Assembly: GCA_951812325.1 (NCBI GenBank)
Contig: OX638294.1
Coordinates: 2,458,859-2,522,858, forward strand
Reading direction: 5' to 3'
Length of the DNA: 64,000 nt
DNA from: an uncultured Thermoanaerobaculia bacterium
Lineage (GTDB): Bacteria; Acidobacteriota; Thermoanaerobaculia; Multivoradales; Multivoraceae
The notes under the pieces are model-generated. The model made no database searches. It had not been told where the DNA came from and saw nothing but the letters and a program-made list of their open reading frames with translations. A program made the translations under genes and the position numbers. Shown one piece after another: positions 54,092 through 63,751 of this stretch (its first letter is position 1; each line of letters starts with the position of its first letter).

Positions 54092-54210
54092 AGAGATCGC
54101 CGCCCAGGTCGCGGAGCGCGGCATGCTGCGTGGCGAGGTGACCGTCGTGGTCGGCGGCCGTGGACGACGGCCGCCGACCGCAGAAGTCAGAACCGGAACC
54201 GCAGATCGAC
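54092..54210 (+). repeat. Copy of the rsmI 3' end (unit 1)
   Basis: 119 bp matching 52324-52439 of rsmI with few changes and one 3-bp insertion. Overlaps the antisense end of the first barrel gene. With the original it brackets the 1.65-kb segment 52441-54091. Confidence 0.88.
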
Positions 54211-54954
54211 AGCGCCCTGCAGACCGCCCACGTCGACCGACATCGATTCGCCGTCGGGAGCATCCAGATCGACCGAGGCTCCGCTGAACCGGACCAGGAA
54301 GCCGAGGCCGACCGTCTCGCCGAACCAGCGGACGACATCCGCTCCCACGTGGTAACCGACCGCGTCGCCCGATTCCGACCGGATGTCGGCGCCCGTGTAG
54401 GTCACTTCATCGAACGGGTAGGCCTGGTCGAAGCGAACCGCCGACACCAGATCGTGCGTGAGCTCGATCTGTGAAGGCCCGCCGAACAGGGCGACCTGGA
54501 GCGCCTCGCCGTCGCGAACCGTCCACTTCAGGGACAGGTGCAGGGCCGTCTCGTCACGCGAGAGGCTGCCGCTGCTCCCCTCCAGGGTCCGATGCGCATC
54601 GTAGTAGAGGGGGTGCGGCAACCGGGCCATGATCGCCGCATCGTCGCTCACCGACGACTCGGACCAGGTCAACCCGAGAGCCAGCCGGCTGCGCAGGCGC
54701 ACGCCGACCGAGACCTCGTAGTGCGACGCATCGCCGCCGGCGTAGGCCGCATCGAACTCGCCCTGCTCGCCGCCGAACAGCGCGTGATCGAAGCTGGAGG
54801 TGCCCGTGGGAGCCTCCGAGGTCGTCAGCAGACCGCCGCCGAGGCCGATCGTCCATCTCGAGTCCTGGGCCGCAGCCGGAGCGGCGGCGATCAAGGAAGC
54901 CAGCAACAGGGCCGGAGCGAAAAGATGTCTCATTGGAATCGTCCCTTTCATCAT
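54187..54954 (-). CDS. Outer-membrane beta-barrel protein, tandem copy 1
   Basis: 255 residues. Signal peptide (RHLFAPALLLASLIAAAPAA then AQ), mature start DSRWTIGLGGGLLTT, alternating strands, and a C-terminal aromatic (VDLRFRF) for Bam recognition. The ATG overlaps the M4 gene's TGA (TGATG), so the two are likely co-translated. ATG 54933 is an alternative start. Role unknown; perhaps a partner, anchor or porin for the co-encoded peptidase. Confidence 0.8.
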   Translation of the reverse strand: MMKGTIPMRHLFAPALLLASLIAAAPAAAQDSRWTIGLGGGLLTTSEAPTGTSSFDHALFGGEQGEFDAAYAGGDASHYEVSVGVRLRSRLALGLTWSESSVSDDAAIMARLPHPLYYDAHRTLEGSSGSLSRDETALHLSLKWTVRDGEALQVALFGGPSQIELTHDLVSAVRFDQAYPFDEVTYTGADIRSESGDAVGYHVGADVVRWFGETVGLGFLVRFSGASVDLDAPDGESMSVDVGGLQGAVDLRFRF

Positions 54955-56822
54955 CAGAGTCCCACCGCGGTCAGAGCCTGGTCGATTGCGGTGAACGCGG
55001 CGCTCCCGTCGCCGTGAAGGTCCATGGCCGCCTGCCGGACCATGCGTCCCATGACCGGGAAGGTCACCGTGGCCGGCGCCAGATCAACCAGCCCGCGGAA
55101 GAACGCCTGCTCGATCTGAAGCCGGTTGGCGACACCGACACCCTCGACGGTCTGCCCGCTGCTGTGTTGACCGCCCTCGATGGCGAGGTAGTACGCGTGG
55201 CTCAGAATCGTCGAATTCCAGTGTACGCCCCGGTAGCCATCGGATCGGAGAGTGAACGTCCGATCGCCCGTCATGCCGAAGCGGGTGTAGCCGACGACCC
55301 CTTTGCTTGCCGAGGCCAGGACGAAACGGAACTCCTTCCCCATCGCGTCGGGATAGGGAAGCGCCCCGCCTATCAGCAGCGAGCCGGGCTGGTCCATGCG
55401 CCGTCCGTCGTGTCCCGCGTCTTCGCCACTCCGGTAGTCCGCCCGCAGGGCGCCCTCGCCCGGAGGATGGGTGAAGAACTCGACAGCGGTGCCGATGATG
55501 TCGGAGTACGCCTCGTTGATCGCGCCGCCATGGGCCAGGAACAAGCCGAACCGCCCGTCAGGCGAGGTGGTCCGGTTCCCGTCCTCGTCAAAGCACAGGT
55601 ACGGCCCGCCATGTTCCTCGCCGGAACGGGTCGTGCCGAAGAAATGGGAGTCGCCGCAGCGGATGACCTCGTCCTCCACACGGATCGTCGACGGACCGAG
55701 AATTCGCTCATGCGAGCCCACCAGCCCCTGACCGGTGCGCTCGTTCAGCGCGGTAGACGTGACGCCGTGCATCAACTCGTGACCGATAACATCCAGAGGG
55801 ACGAACGAAACTCCGTCGGACGTCCTCCCGAACCCCAGAAAGCCACCTTCCTCCGGCCCGAAGGGAGCGGCAACGAAGAACGCGTTGAACAGGACCAGGT
55901 TGACGAGCGAGTAGATCGTTCCGTCCTGGCCGTCCATTCCGCGCCAGTTCTGGTTCTTGAACAGGTAGTCGTAGGTGAAGCCCAGGTTGACGTGGCCATC
56001 GACGACGCCGGGCGCCGTCCATTCGTTGTCGCCGTCTGAGGCAACAAACGACGGCCAGGTCGGATCCGCGTGGGCCACAATACCCTCCGCCGAACTATCT
56101 CTATTCGCGTTCATCGTGACGATCTCGGCCGGCCGCAACCGGTCCCGCGCCTCGTAGCGGCCCTCCTCCGTACTCCAGGTGCTCATCTTCCGGAGCTCAC
56201 CGGTGATCCCCGGGCCCGAACCCACCGCGGTCTCCGTGAAGAAGTGGTCTATGCGATGCACCAGTTCGCCGCGATGCGCGTCGACGAACCAGGTGCGGTA
56301 GTCCCGCAGCGGGGCGCTCCACGCCAGGACGAGCTCGCCGAGCATCGTCGGCACGATGACCAGCTCCGCCGGTTCGGCGGTCGCCCGCACGGCGCCCGTG
56401 AGTGCTTCCATCCGGGCGAGGCCAGCCTCGGCGTCGAGGCTCGGCTTGATGTCGATGTCGATGTCCGCGAACGTGGTCCCGAAAACGGAAACCGGCACGC
56501 CGTCGGCGCTCTGCCTGGCGAGCCCAGCGCCGCGGACCGGCACGCCTCGGTGGACCTGCGCGAAATACTCGTGAACCCTTCCCGGCAGTTGCCGGTCGGG
56601 CTGCGCTGAAACCACGATCAGCTCGTCGTTGCGGACCAACTCCTCGAGCAGCGCGTTGGCGCGAATGACGGCCACCGCGTCGCTCGGCGAAGAAGTCGCC
56701 GCGAAGACCTGCCTCTGGGGCGCCGTCTGCGCGGGAAGTGCGGCGCCGATCAGGAGCGACGCCGCCGTGAACAACACGATTCTCTTCAAGTTTCTCTTCA
56801 AATTCCGGTGCGCTTCCTCCAT
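54954..56822 (-). CDS. M4-family metallopeptidase, tandem copy 1
   Basis: 622 residues. Signal peptide (RIVLFTAASLLIGAALPAQ), propeptide/FTP-like region (about 45-190), and a thermolysin-like catalytic domain: zinc HELMH at 348-352, third ligand in NEAYSDIIGTAVEF, and catalytic His in HWNSTILSHAYYLAIEGG. Secreted, autoprocessed. AAGGAG lies 8 nt before ATG 56822. The stop overlaps the barrel gene. Confidence 0.92.
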   Translation of the reverse strand: MEEAHRNLKRNLKRIVLFTAASLLIGAALPAQTAPQRQVFAATSSPSDAVAVIRANALLEELVRNDELIVVSAQPDRQLPGRVHEYFAQVHRGVPVRGAGLARQSADGVPVSVFGTTFADIDIDIKPSLDAEAGLARMEALTGAVRATAEPAELVIVPTMLGELVLAWSAPLRDYRTWFVDAHRGELVHRIDHFFTETAVGSGPGITGELRKMSTWSTEEGRYEARDRLRPAEIVTMNANRDSSAEGIVAHADPTWPSFVASDGDNEWTAPGVVDGHVNLGFTYDYLFKNQNWRGMDGQDGTIYSLVNLVLFNAFFVAAPFGPEEGGFLGFGRTSDGVSFVPLDVIGHELMHGVTSTALNERTGQGLVGSHERILGPSTIRVEDEVIRCGDSHFFGTTRSGEEHGGPYLCFDEDGNRTTSPDGRFGLFLAHGGAINEAYSDIIGTAVEFFTHPPGEGALRADYRSGEDAGHDGRRMDQPGSLLIGGALPYPDAMGKEFRFVLASASKGVVGYTRFGMTGDRTFTLRSDGYRGVHWNSTILSHAYYLAIEGGQHSSGQTVEGVGVANRLQIEQAFFRGLVDLAPATVTFPVMGRMVRQAAMDLHGDGSAAFTAIDQALTAVGL

Positions 56823-56963
56823 TTGCTTTCTCCTTTTGGTTCTTCGTCCGTCCTTGCTGCGCCGAGCCGCCTTTCCCGATCCCACAGCCGAGCACCTGTG
56901 TGCCCCGGTTTGAAACACCGCCGCCTGAGGGGGCCTGCGCTGGACTGCGGCTCGCGTAAGATC

Positions 56964-56992
56964 ACTATACACCCAATGGCGCGGAAGGTCCA
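56964..56992 (-). promoter_or_regulatory. Candidate promoter of the M4/barrel unit 1
   Basis: Minus-strand TGGACC (56992-56987), 17-nt spacer, TATAGT (56969-56964). The same TATAGT is found in units 2 and 3 at matching positions. About 142 nt from the start codon. Confidence 0.55.
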
Positions 56993-57118
56993 CTGTTCCG
57001 GGCCTTCAAGAGCCATCCCACCACTGCTCTGCCGGTCTTGGAGTGACTTTCTCACTTCGGGCACCGGGTTCTTCAACCTGGAACAGCCGTGGCCGCCCGC
57101 GTCTCGATGAGCGCGGCG

Positions 57119-57366
57119 ACAGCGGGCCGCCGCCGCCCTCGCCGACGCGGCGGCCGTCTTCGGCCCCCGACCGTGACTCCACCCTCGCCCGCGAACTGAC
57201 GAAGTTGCACGAGGAGGGCCCTGCGCGGTTCGCCGCAAGAGATCGCCGCAAGAGATCGCCGCCCAGGCCGCGGCGCGGCAGGCTGCGTGGCGAGGTGACC
57301 GTCGTGGTCGGCGGCCGTGGACGACGGCCGCCGACCGCAGAAGTCAGAACCGGAACCGCAGATCGA
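57119..57366 (+). repeat. Decayed copy of the rsmI 3' end (unit 2)
   Basis: About 250 bp similar to 52206-52439 of rsmI, with indels that break the frame (CTCGCCCGCGAACTGACGAA, GAGGTGACCGTCGTGGTCGG). Between the unit-1 promoter and barrel copy 2; nothing else is seen in the 56823-57343 spacer. Confidence 0.8.
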
Positions 57367-58111
57367 CAGCGCCCTGCAGACCGCCCACGTCGACCGACAT
57401 CGATTCGCCGTCGGGAGCATCCAGATCAACCGAGGCTCCACTGAACCGGACCAGGAAGCCGAGGCCGACCGTCTCGCCGAACCAGCGGACGACATCCGCT
57501 CCCACGTGGTAACCGACCGCGTCGCCCGATTCCGACTGGATTTCGGCGCCCGTGTAGGTCACTTCATCGAACGGGTAGACCTGGTCGAAGCGAACCGCCG
57601 ACACCAGATCGTGCGTGAGCTCGATCTGTGAAGGCCCGCCGAACAGGGCGACCTGGAGCGCCTCCCCGTCGCGAACCGTCCACTTCAGGGCCAGGTGCAG
57701 GGCCGTCTCGTCACGCGAGAGGCTGCCGCTGCTCCCCTCCAGGGTCCGATGCGCATCGTAGTAGAGGGGGTGCGGCAACCGGGCCATGATCGCCGCATCG
57801 TCGCTCACGGACGACTCGGACCAGGTCAACCCGAGAGCCAGCCGGTTGCGCAGGCGCACGCCGACCGAGAACTCGTAGTGCGAGGCATCGCCGCCGGCGT
57901 AGGCCGCATCGAACTCGCCCTGCTCGCCGCCGAACAGCGCGTGATCGAAGCTGGAGGCGCCCGAGGGCCCGTCCGAGGTCGTCAGCAGACCGCCGCCGAG
58001 GCCGATCGTCCATCTCGAGTCCTGGGCCGCAGCCGGAGCGGCGACGATCAAGGAAGCCAGCAGCAGGGCTGGGGCGAAAAGATGTCTCATTGGAATCGTC
58101 CTCTTCATCAT
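57344..58111 (-). CDS. Outer-membrane beta-barrel protein, tandem copy 2
   Basis: 255 residues. About a dozen differences from copy 1 (for example TTSDGPSGASS for TTSEAPTGTSS). Same signal peptide, C-terminal LRFRF and TGATG overlap with its M4 gene. Confidence 0.8.
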   Translation of the reverse strand: MMKRTIPMRHLFAPALLLASLIVAAPAAAQDSRWTIGLGGGLLTTSDGPSGASSFDHALFGGEQGEFDAAYAGGDASHYEFSVGVRLRNRLALGLTWSESSVSDDAAIMARLPHPLYYDAHRTLEGSSGSLSRDETALHLALKWTVRDGEALQVALFGGPSQIELTHDLVSAVRFDQVYPFDEVTYTGAEIQSESGDAVGYHVGADVVRWFGETVGLGFLVRFSGASVDLDAPDGESMSVDVGGLQGAVDLRFRF

Positions 58112-59991
58112 CAGAGTCCCACCGCGGTCAGAGCCTGGTCGATTGCGGTGAACGCGGCGCTCCCGGCGCCGTGAAGGTCCATGGCCGCCTGCCGGACCAC
58201 GCGTCCCATGATCGGAAATGTCGCGCGGGAAGGCGCCAGATCAACCAGTCCGCGGAAGAACGCCTGCTCGATCTGAAGCCGGTTGGCGACACCGACACCC
58301 TCGACGGTCTGCCCGCTGCTGTGTTGACCGCCCTCGATGGCGAGGTAGGCGGCGTGGCTCAGAATCGTGGAGTTCCAGTGCGTGCCTCGGAAGCCATCGG
58401 CGCTGGCGAGCCTTCGGACACTGAACGCCTGATCGCCCTGCATGCCGAAGTGGGTGTACTTGACGAACTCGTCCGTCAACGAGACCACGACGAAACGGAA
58501 CGCCTTCCCCATGGCGTCCGGATAGGGAAACCCGCCGATCAGCTGCGAGCCGGGCTGGTCCATGCGCCGTCCGTCCACCACTCCCGCGTCTTCGCCAAGC
58601 CGGTAGTCCGCCCGCAGGGCCCCCTCGCCCGGAGGATGGGTCGAGAACTCGACAGCGGTGCCGATGATGTCGGCGAAAGCCTCGCTGATCGCCCCGCCAT
58701 GTTCCAGGAACAAGCCAAACCGACCGCTACTGGAGGTGGTCCGGTTCCCGTCCTCGTCGAAGCACACGTAGTAATCGTTCACTTCGCCGGAAGAGGTCAA
58801 GTGGGTGGAATGGAAGTCGCCGCAGCGGATGACCTCGCCCCCCACACTGATCGTCGACGGACCGAGAATCACGTCATGCGAGCCGAACAGCGACCCCTGA
58901 CCGGTGCGCTCGGTCAGCGCGGTATCCATGACGCCGTGCATGAACTCGTGACCGACAACATCCAGAGGGACGAACGGAACTTCGTCGGACGTCTCGCCGA
59001 ACCCCAGAAAGCCGCGCCCCTCCGGCCCGTCGGGAGCGGAGAGGAAGAACGCGTTGTCGACGCCGAGGTTGACGAGCGAATAGATCGCTCCGTCCTTGCC
59101 GTCCAGTCCGCGCCAGTTCTGGTTCTTGAACAGGTAGTCGTAGGCCAAGCCCACGTTGGCGTGACCATCCACGACGGCGGGATTCGCCCACGCGTTGTCA
59201 TGGTCCCAAGAAACCATCGGGAGCCAAGCATAGTCCGGATAATAGGCCACAACCCAAATCTGGTTCGGATCGCCGCCCGCGTCCAGGGTGACGATCTCGG
59301 CCGGGCGAAGCCGGTCCCGCGCCTCGTAGCCGCCGTCCGCACTCCAGGTACTCATCTTCTGGAGCGCGCCGGTGATCCCCGGGCCCGAACCCACCGCGGT
59401 CTCCGTGAAGAAGTGGTCGATGCGATGCACCAGTTCGCCGCGATGCGCGTCGACGAACCAGGTGCGGTAGTCCCGCAGCGGGGCGCTCCACGCCAGGACG
59501 AGCTCGCCGAGCATCGTCGGCACGATGACCAGCTCCGCCGGTTTCGTGGTCGCCCGCGCGGCGCCCGCGAGCTCTTCCATCCGAGCGAGGCCAGCCTCGG
59601 CGTCGAGCCTCGGCACCGTGTCGATGTCGATATCCGCGAACGTGGTCCCGAAGACCGACACCGGCATGCCGTCGGCGCTCTGTCTCGCGAGCCCCGCGCC
59701 GCGGACCGGCACGCCTCGGTGGACCTGCGCGAAGTACTCGTGCACCCTTCCCGGCAGTTGCCGGTCGGGCTGCGCTGAAACCACGATCAGCTCGTCGTTG
59801 CGGACCAACTCCTCGAGCAGCGCGTTGGCGCGAATGACGGCCACCGCGTCGCTCGGCGAAGAAGTCGCCGCGAAGACCTGCCTCTGGGGCGCCGTCTGCG
59901 CGGGAAGTGCGGTGCCGATCAGGAGCAACGCCGCCGTGAACAACATGATTCTCTTCAAGTTTCTCTTCAAACTCCGGTGCGCTTCCTCCAT
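58111..59991 (-). CDS. M4-family metallopeptidase, tandem copy 2
   Basis: 626 residues. Zinc site HEFMH (348-352; HELMH in the other copies), SEAFADIIGTAVEF, HWNSTILSHAAYLAIEGG. The N-terminal propeptide and C-terminus are nearly identical to copy 1, but the segments around residues 260-290, 365-400 and 500-530 diverge strongly. Start ATG 59991 has AAGGAG. Confidence 0.92.
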   Translation of the reverse strand: MEEAHRSLKRNLKRIMLFTAALLLIGTALPAQTAPQRQVFAATSSPSDAVAVIRANALLEELVRNDELIVVSAQPDRQLPGRVHEYFAQVHRGVPVRGAGLARQSADGMPVSVFGTTFADIDIDTVPRLDAEAGLARMEELAGAARATTKPAELVIVPTMLGELVLAWSAPLRDYRTWFVDAHRGELVHRIDHFFTETAVGSGPGITGALQKMSTWSADGGYEARDRLRPAEIVTLDAGGDPNQIWVVAYYPDYAWLPMVSWDHDNAWANPAVVDGHANVGLAYDYLFKNQNWRGLDGKDGAIYSLVNLGVDNAFFLSAPDGPEGRGFLGFGETSDEVPFVPLDVVGHEFMHGVMDTALTERTGQGSLFGSHDVILGPSTISVGGEVIRCGDFHSTHLTSSGEVNDYYVCFDEDGNRTTSSSGRFGLFLEHGGAISEAFADIIGTAVEFSTHPPGEGALRADYRLGEDAGVVDGRRMDQPGSQLIGGFPYPDAMGKAFRFVVVSLTDEFVKYTHFGMQGDQAFSVRRLASADGFRGTHWNSTILSHAAYLAIEGGQHSSGQTVEGVGVANRLQIEQAFFRGLVDLAPSRATFPIMGRVVRQAAMDLHGAGSAAFTAIDQALTAVGL

Positions 59992-60133
59992 TTGCTTTCT
60001 CCTTTTGGTTCTTCGTCCGTCCTTGCTGCGCCGAGCCGCCTCTCCCGATCCCACAGCCGAGCATCTGTGTGCCCCGGTTTGAAACACCGCCGCCTGAGGG
60101 GGCCTGCGCTTGGCCTGCGGCTCGCGCAAGATC

Positions 60134-60162
60134 ACTATACACTCAATGGCACCGAAGATCCA
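60134..60162 (-). promoter_or_regulatory. Candidate promoter of the M4/barrel unit 2
   Basis: Minus-strand TGGATC, 17-nt spacer, TATAGT (60139-60134). Same layout as unit 1. Confidence 0.5.
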
Positions 60163-60289
60163 CTAGTTCGGACCGTCAAGAGCCATTTCACCACTGATCT
60201 GCCGGATTTGGAGTGCCCTCTACACGCAGGACACCAGGTCTTCAACTGAAACAGCCTTGGGCCGCCCGCGTCTCGATGAGAGCGGCGAC

Positions 60290-60494
60290 AGCGGGCCGTC
60301 GTCGGCCCCGACCATGACTCGGCCCTGGCCCGCGAACTGACGAAGTTGCACGAGGAGGGCCCTGCGCGGTTCACTGCAAGAGATCGCCGCCCAGGCCGCG
60401 GCGCGGCAGGGCTGCGTGGCGAGGTGACCGTCGTGGTCGGCAGCCGCGAACGGCCGCCGACCGCAGAAGTCAGAACCGGAACCGCAGATCGACA
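60290..60494 (+). repeat. Decayed copy of the rsmI 3' end (unit 3)
   Basis: About 200 bp matching the rsmI 3' end with several deletions (GGCCCCGACCATGACTCGGC, then GAGGTGACCGTCGTGGTCGG). Frame broken. In the 59992-60469 spacer, which otherwise holds only the unit-2 promoter. Confidence 0.8.
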
Positions 60495-61237
60495 GCGCCC
60501 TGCAGACCGCCCACGTCGACCGACATCGAGCCTCCGTCGGGAGCATCCAGATCGACCGAGGCCCCACTGAACCGGACCAGGAAGCCGAGGCCGACCGTCT
60601 CGCCGAACCAGCGGACGACATCCGCTCCCACGTGGTAACCGACCGCGTCGCCCGATTCCGACCGGATTTCGGCGCCCGTGTAGGTCACTTCATCGAACGG
60701 GTAGGCCTGGTCGAAGCGAACCGCCGACACCAGGTCGTGCGTGAGCTCGATCTGGGAAGGCCCGCCGAACAGGGCGACCTGGAGCGCCTCCCCGTCGCGA
60801 ACCGTCCACTTCAGGGACAGGTGCAGGGCCGTCTCGTCCCGCGAGAGGCTGCCGCTGCTCCCCTCCAGGGTCCGATGCGCATCGTAGTAGAGGGGGTGCG
60901 GCAGCCGGGCCATGATCGCCGCATCGTCGCTCACGGACGACTCGGACCAGGTCACCCCGAGAGCCAGCCGGCTGCGCAGGCGCACGCCGACCGAGACCTC
61001 GTAGTGCGAGGCATCGCCGCCGGCATAGTCCGCATCGAACTCGCCCTGCTCGCCGCCGAACAGCGCGTGATCGAAGCTGGAGGTGCCCGTGGCAGCCTCC
61101 GAGGTCGTCAGCAGACCGCCGCCGAGGCCGATCGTCCATCTCGAGTCCTGGGCCGCAGACGGAGCGGCGGCAATCAACGAAGCCAGCAGCAGGGCCGGGG
61201 CGAAAGGATGTCTCATTGGAATCGTCCTGTTCCTCAT
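60470..61237 (-). CDS. Outer-membrane beta-barrel protein, tandem copy 3
   Basis: 255 residues, about ten to fifteen differences from copies 1 and 2 (MRHPFAPALLLAS, DADYAGGD, APDGGSMSV). Same overlap with the M4 stop. Conserved C-terminal LRFRF. Confidence 0.8.
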   Translation of the reverse strand: MRNRTIPMRHPFAPALLLASLIAAAPSAAQDSRWTIGLGGGLLTTSEAATGTSSFDHALFGGEQGEFDADYAGGDASHYEVSVGVRLRSRLALGVTWSESSVSDDAAIMARLPHPLYYDAHRTLEGSSGSLSRDETALHLSLKWTVRDGEALQVALFGGPSQIELTHDLVSAVRFDQAYPFDEVTYTGAEIRSESGDAVGYHVGADVVRWFGETVGLGFLVRFSGASVDLDAPDGGSMSVDVGGLQGAVDLRFRF

Positions 61238-63141
61238 CAGAGTCCCACCGCGGTCAGAGCCTGGTCGATTGCGGTGAACGGGGCGCTTCCGGCGCCGTGA
61301 AGGTCCATCGCCGCCTGCCGGATCATGCGTCCCATGACCGGGAAGGTCACCGTGGCCGGCGCCAGATCAACCAGCCCGCGGAAGAACGCCTGCTCGATCT
61401 GAAGCCGGTTGGCGACGCCGACACCGTCGACGGTCTGCCCGCTGCTGTGTCGACCGCCCTCGACCGCGAGGTAGTACGCGTGGCTCAGAATCGTGGAGTT
61501 CCAGTGCACGCCTTGGTAGCCATCGTCCCGGAGACTGAACGCCTGATTGCCCTTCATGCCGAAGCGGGTGTAGGAGCTTCCACCTCCTCTCACGGCCACG
61601 ACGAAACGGAACTCCTTCCCCATCGCGTCGGGATAGGGCAGCGGCGCACCGTCGATCCGCTGCGCACCGGGCGTGTCCATGCGCCGCTGGGTCGCTTCCG
61701 CGTCCTCGCCCACCAGGTAGTCCGCCCGCAGAGCGCCCTCGCCCGGAGGATGGGTCGAGAATTCGACAGCGGTTCCGATGATGTCGGAGTACGCCTCGTT
61801 GATCGCCCCGCCGTGGGCCAGGTACAAGCCGAACCGCCCGTCAGGCGAGGTGGTCCAGTTCCCGTCTTCGTCGAAGCACAGGTACGGTCCGACCACGTCT
61901 CCAGCGTCCGGGCCGAAGGAATGGGAGTCGCCGCAGCGGATGACCTCGCCCCCCACACGAATCCTTGACGGACCGAGAATGCGCGTATGCTCGCCTAACA
62001 GCCCATCATCTGTACCCGTGCGCTCGTTCAGCGCGGAAAACGTGACGCCGTGCATCAACTCGTGCCCGACAACATCCAGAGGGACGAACGAAACGTCGTC
62101 GGAGGTTGTGCCGAACCCCAGAAAGCCGCCTGCCTCCGGTCCGTAGGGAGCGGAGAGGAAGAACGCGTTAAAGAAGTCCAGGTTGACGAGCGAGTAGATC
62201 GTTCCGTCCTGGCCGTCCAATCCGCGCCAGTTCTGGTTCCTGAACAGGTAGTCGTAGGTGAAGCCCAGGTTCGCGTGGCCATCGACGACGCCCGGCGTCG
62301 TCCATTCGTTGTCGGCGTCCGAGGCAAGAAACGACGGCCAGGCCGGATCCGCATAGGACACATCAGCGAGCCTCTTTCGATTTCCCCCCGCGTCCATCGT
62401 GACGATCTCGGCCGGCCGCAACCGGTCCCGCGCCTCGTAGCGGCCCTCCTCCGTACTCCAGGTGCTCACCTTCTGGAGCCCACCGGTGATCCCCATGCCG
62501 GAACCCACCGCGGCCTCGGTCAAAAAGTGGTCGATGCGATGCACCAGTTCGCCGTCGTGCGCGTCGACGAACCAGGTGCGGTAGTCCTGCAGCGGTGCGC
62601 TCCACGCCAAGACGAGCTCGCCGAGCATCGTCGGCACGATGACCAGCTCCGCCGGTTCGGTGGTCGCCCGCGCGGCGCCCGTGAGCGCTTCCATCCGCGC
62701 GAGGCCAGCCTCGGCGTCAAGGCTCGGCGCCGTGTCGATGTTGATGTCCGCGAACGTGGTCCCGAAGACCGATACCGGCACGCCGTCGGCGCTCTGCCTG
62801 GCGAGCCCCGCGCCGCGGACCGGCACGCCCCGGTGAACCTGCGCGAAGTACTCGTGAATCCGGCCCGACAGAGTCCGGTCGGGCTGCGCTGAACGCAGTG
62901 CGAGCTCGTCGTTGCGGACCAACTCCTCGAGCAGCGCGTTGGCCCGGATGACGGCCACCGAGTCGCTCGGCGAAGAAGTCGCCGCGAAGACCTGCCTCTG
63001 TGGCGCTGTCTGCGCGGGCAGCGCGGCGCCGATCAGGAGCGACGCTGCCGTGAACAACACGATTCCTCTCAAGTTTCTCCTCAAGTTCCAGCTCCCTTCC
63101 TCTTCCCCATGTGCTCTCTCCTTTGTCGCCTCGTCCGTCAT
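61237..63141 (-). CDS. M4-family metallopeptidase, tandem copy 3
   Basis: 634 residues from ATG 63141. Zinc site HELMH (360-364), NEAYSDIIGTAVEF, HWNSTILSHAYYLAVEGG. The ATG homologous to the other copies (63110) is out of frame here because of a small indel, so translation must start upstream (MTDEATKERAHGEEEG...) or at a later TTG. No strong Shine-Dalgarno at 63141. Confidence 0.88.
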   Translation of the reverse strand: MTDEATKERAHGEEEGSWNLRRNLRGIVLFTAASLLIGAALPAQTAPQRQVFAATSSPSDSVAVIRANALLEELVRNDELALRSAQPDRTLSGRIHEYFAQVHRGVPVRGAGLARQSADGVPVSVFGTTFADINIDTAPSLDAEAGLARMEALTGAARATTEPAELVIVPTMLGELVLAWSAPLQDYRTWFVDAHDGELVHRIDHFLTEAAVGSGMGITGGLQKVSTWSTEEGRYEARDRLRPAEIVTMDAGGNRKRLADVSYADPAWPSFLASDADNEWTTPGVVDGHANLGFTYDYLFRNQNWRGLDGQDGTIYSLVNLDFFNAFFLSAPYGPEAGGFLGFGTTSDDVSFVPLDVVGHELMHGVTFSALNERTGTDDGLLGEHTRILGPSRIRVGGEVIRCGDSHSFGPDAGDVVGPYLCFDEDGNWTTSPDGRFGLYLAHGGAINEAYSDIIGTAVEFSTHPPGEGALRADYLVGEDAEATQRRMDTPGAQRIDGAPLPYPDAMGKEFRFVVAVRGGGSSYTRFGMKGNQAFSLRDDGYQGVHWNSTILSHAYYLAVEGGRHSSGQTVDGVGVANRLQIEQAFFRGLVDLAPATVTFPVMGRMIRQAAMDLHGAGSAPFTAIDQALTAVGL

Positions 63142-63248
63142 TCCAGGCCGAGCGGCCTTGCGATCCCTGCAGGCACCTGTGTGCCCGGTTCAAGAGCCGC
63201 CGCCCAAGCTCGGAGGGGCTGCGGTGGCCTGCAACTCGCCCGAAGCTC

Positions 63249-63277
63249 ACTATACGCCAGAGGGCGCAGAAGGGCCA
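63249..63277 (-). promoter_or_regulatory. Candidate promoter of the M4/barrel unit 3
   Basis: Minus-strand TATAGT (63254-63249) with a weaker -35 (TGGCCC). Matches units 1 and 2. The 63142-63751 spacer otherwise shows no convincing gene. Confidence 0.45.
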
Positions 63278-63751
63278 CCTTCCCGGCGCGTCCAGAGCCG
63301 ACCCGACACTGCGCTACCGAATCTGGAGTGACCCCAACACTTCAGGTACCGGAGTCGTCAACATTGGAACAGCCTCGGCCGCCCGCGTCGCACGTAAACG
63401 CCCGGCCGGGAAGGTCCCGCCGGATTCCGAGCAGCAGCAGACGGTCCGGGTCGTGTGCCCGGGTTGCGGCCACAAGCCTGCGGCGTCCCTCGTCCGCCGG
63501 ACTGGCACTGCCGGAGCGGCGGTCATCGAGCCGGCCCCGTTCCCGGCGAGCTCGCAAGGCATCGCTGGAAGGGCGTGCGACCGCTGCCGTCAAGACCCGG
63601 AGTTTCTGCTTGCGGAGGTGTGAGAAGGCTGCGCCGTCCCGATGAGGGCGTCGACACCCGGATGGCACGAGCGGATGCACACGGCATCACAGCGCAGTCG
63701 GACCACGGCTGGCCGGTTCGCGCCGGGTTCCACGGGCTGCCAGAGCTGGAG

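Noticed and set aside
63444..63623. Plus-strand segment with CPGCG and CDRC pairs resembling a zinc ribbon
   Set aside because: No start codon in a sensible position and no equivalent in the other array spacers; could be chance or a relic.
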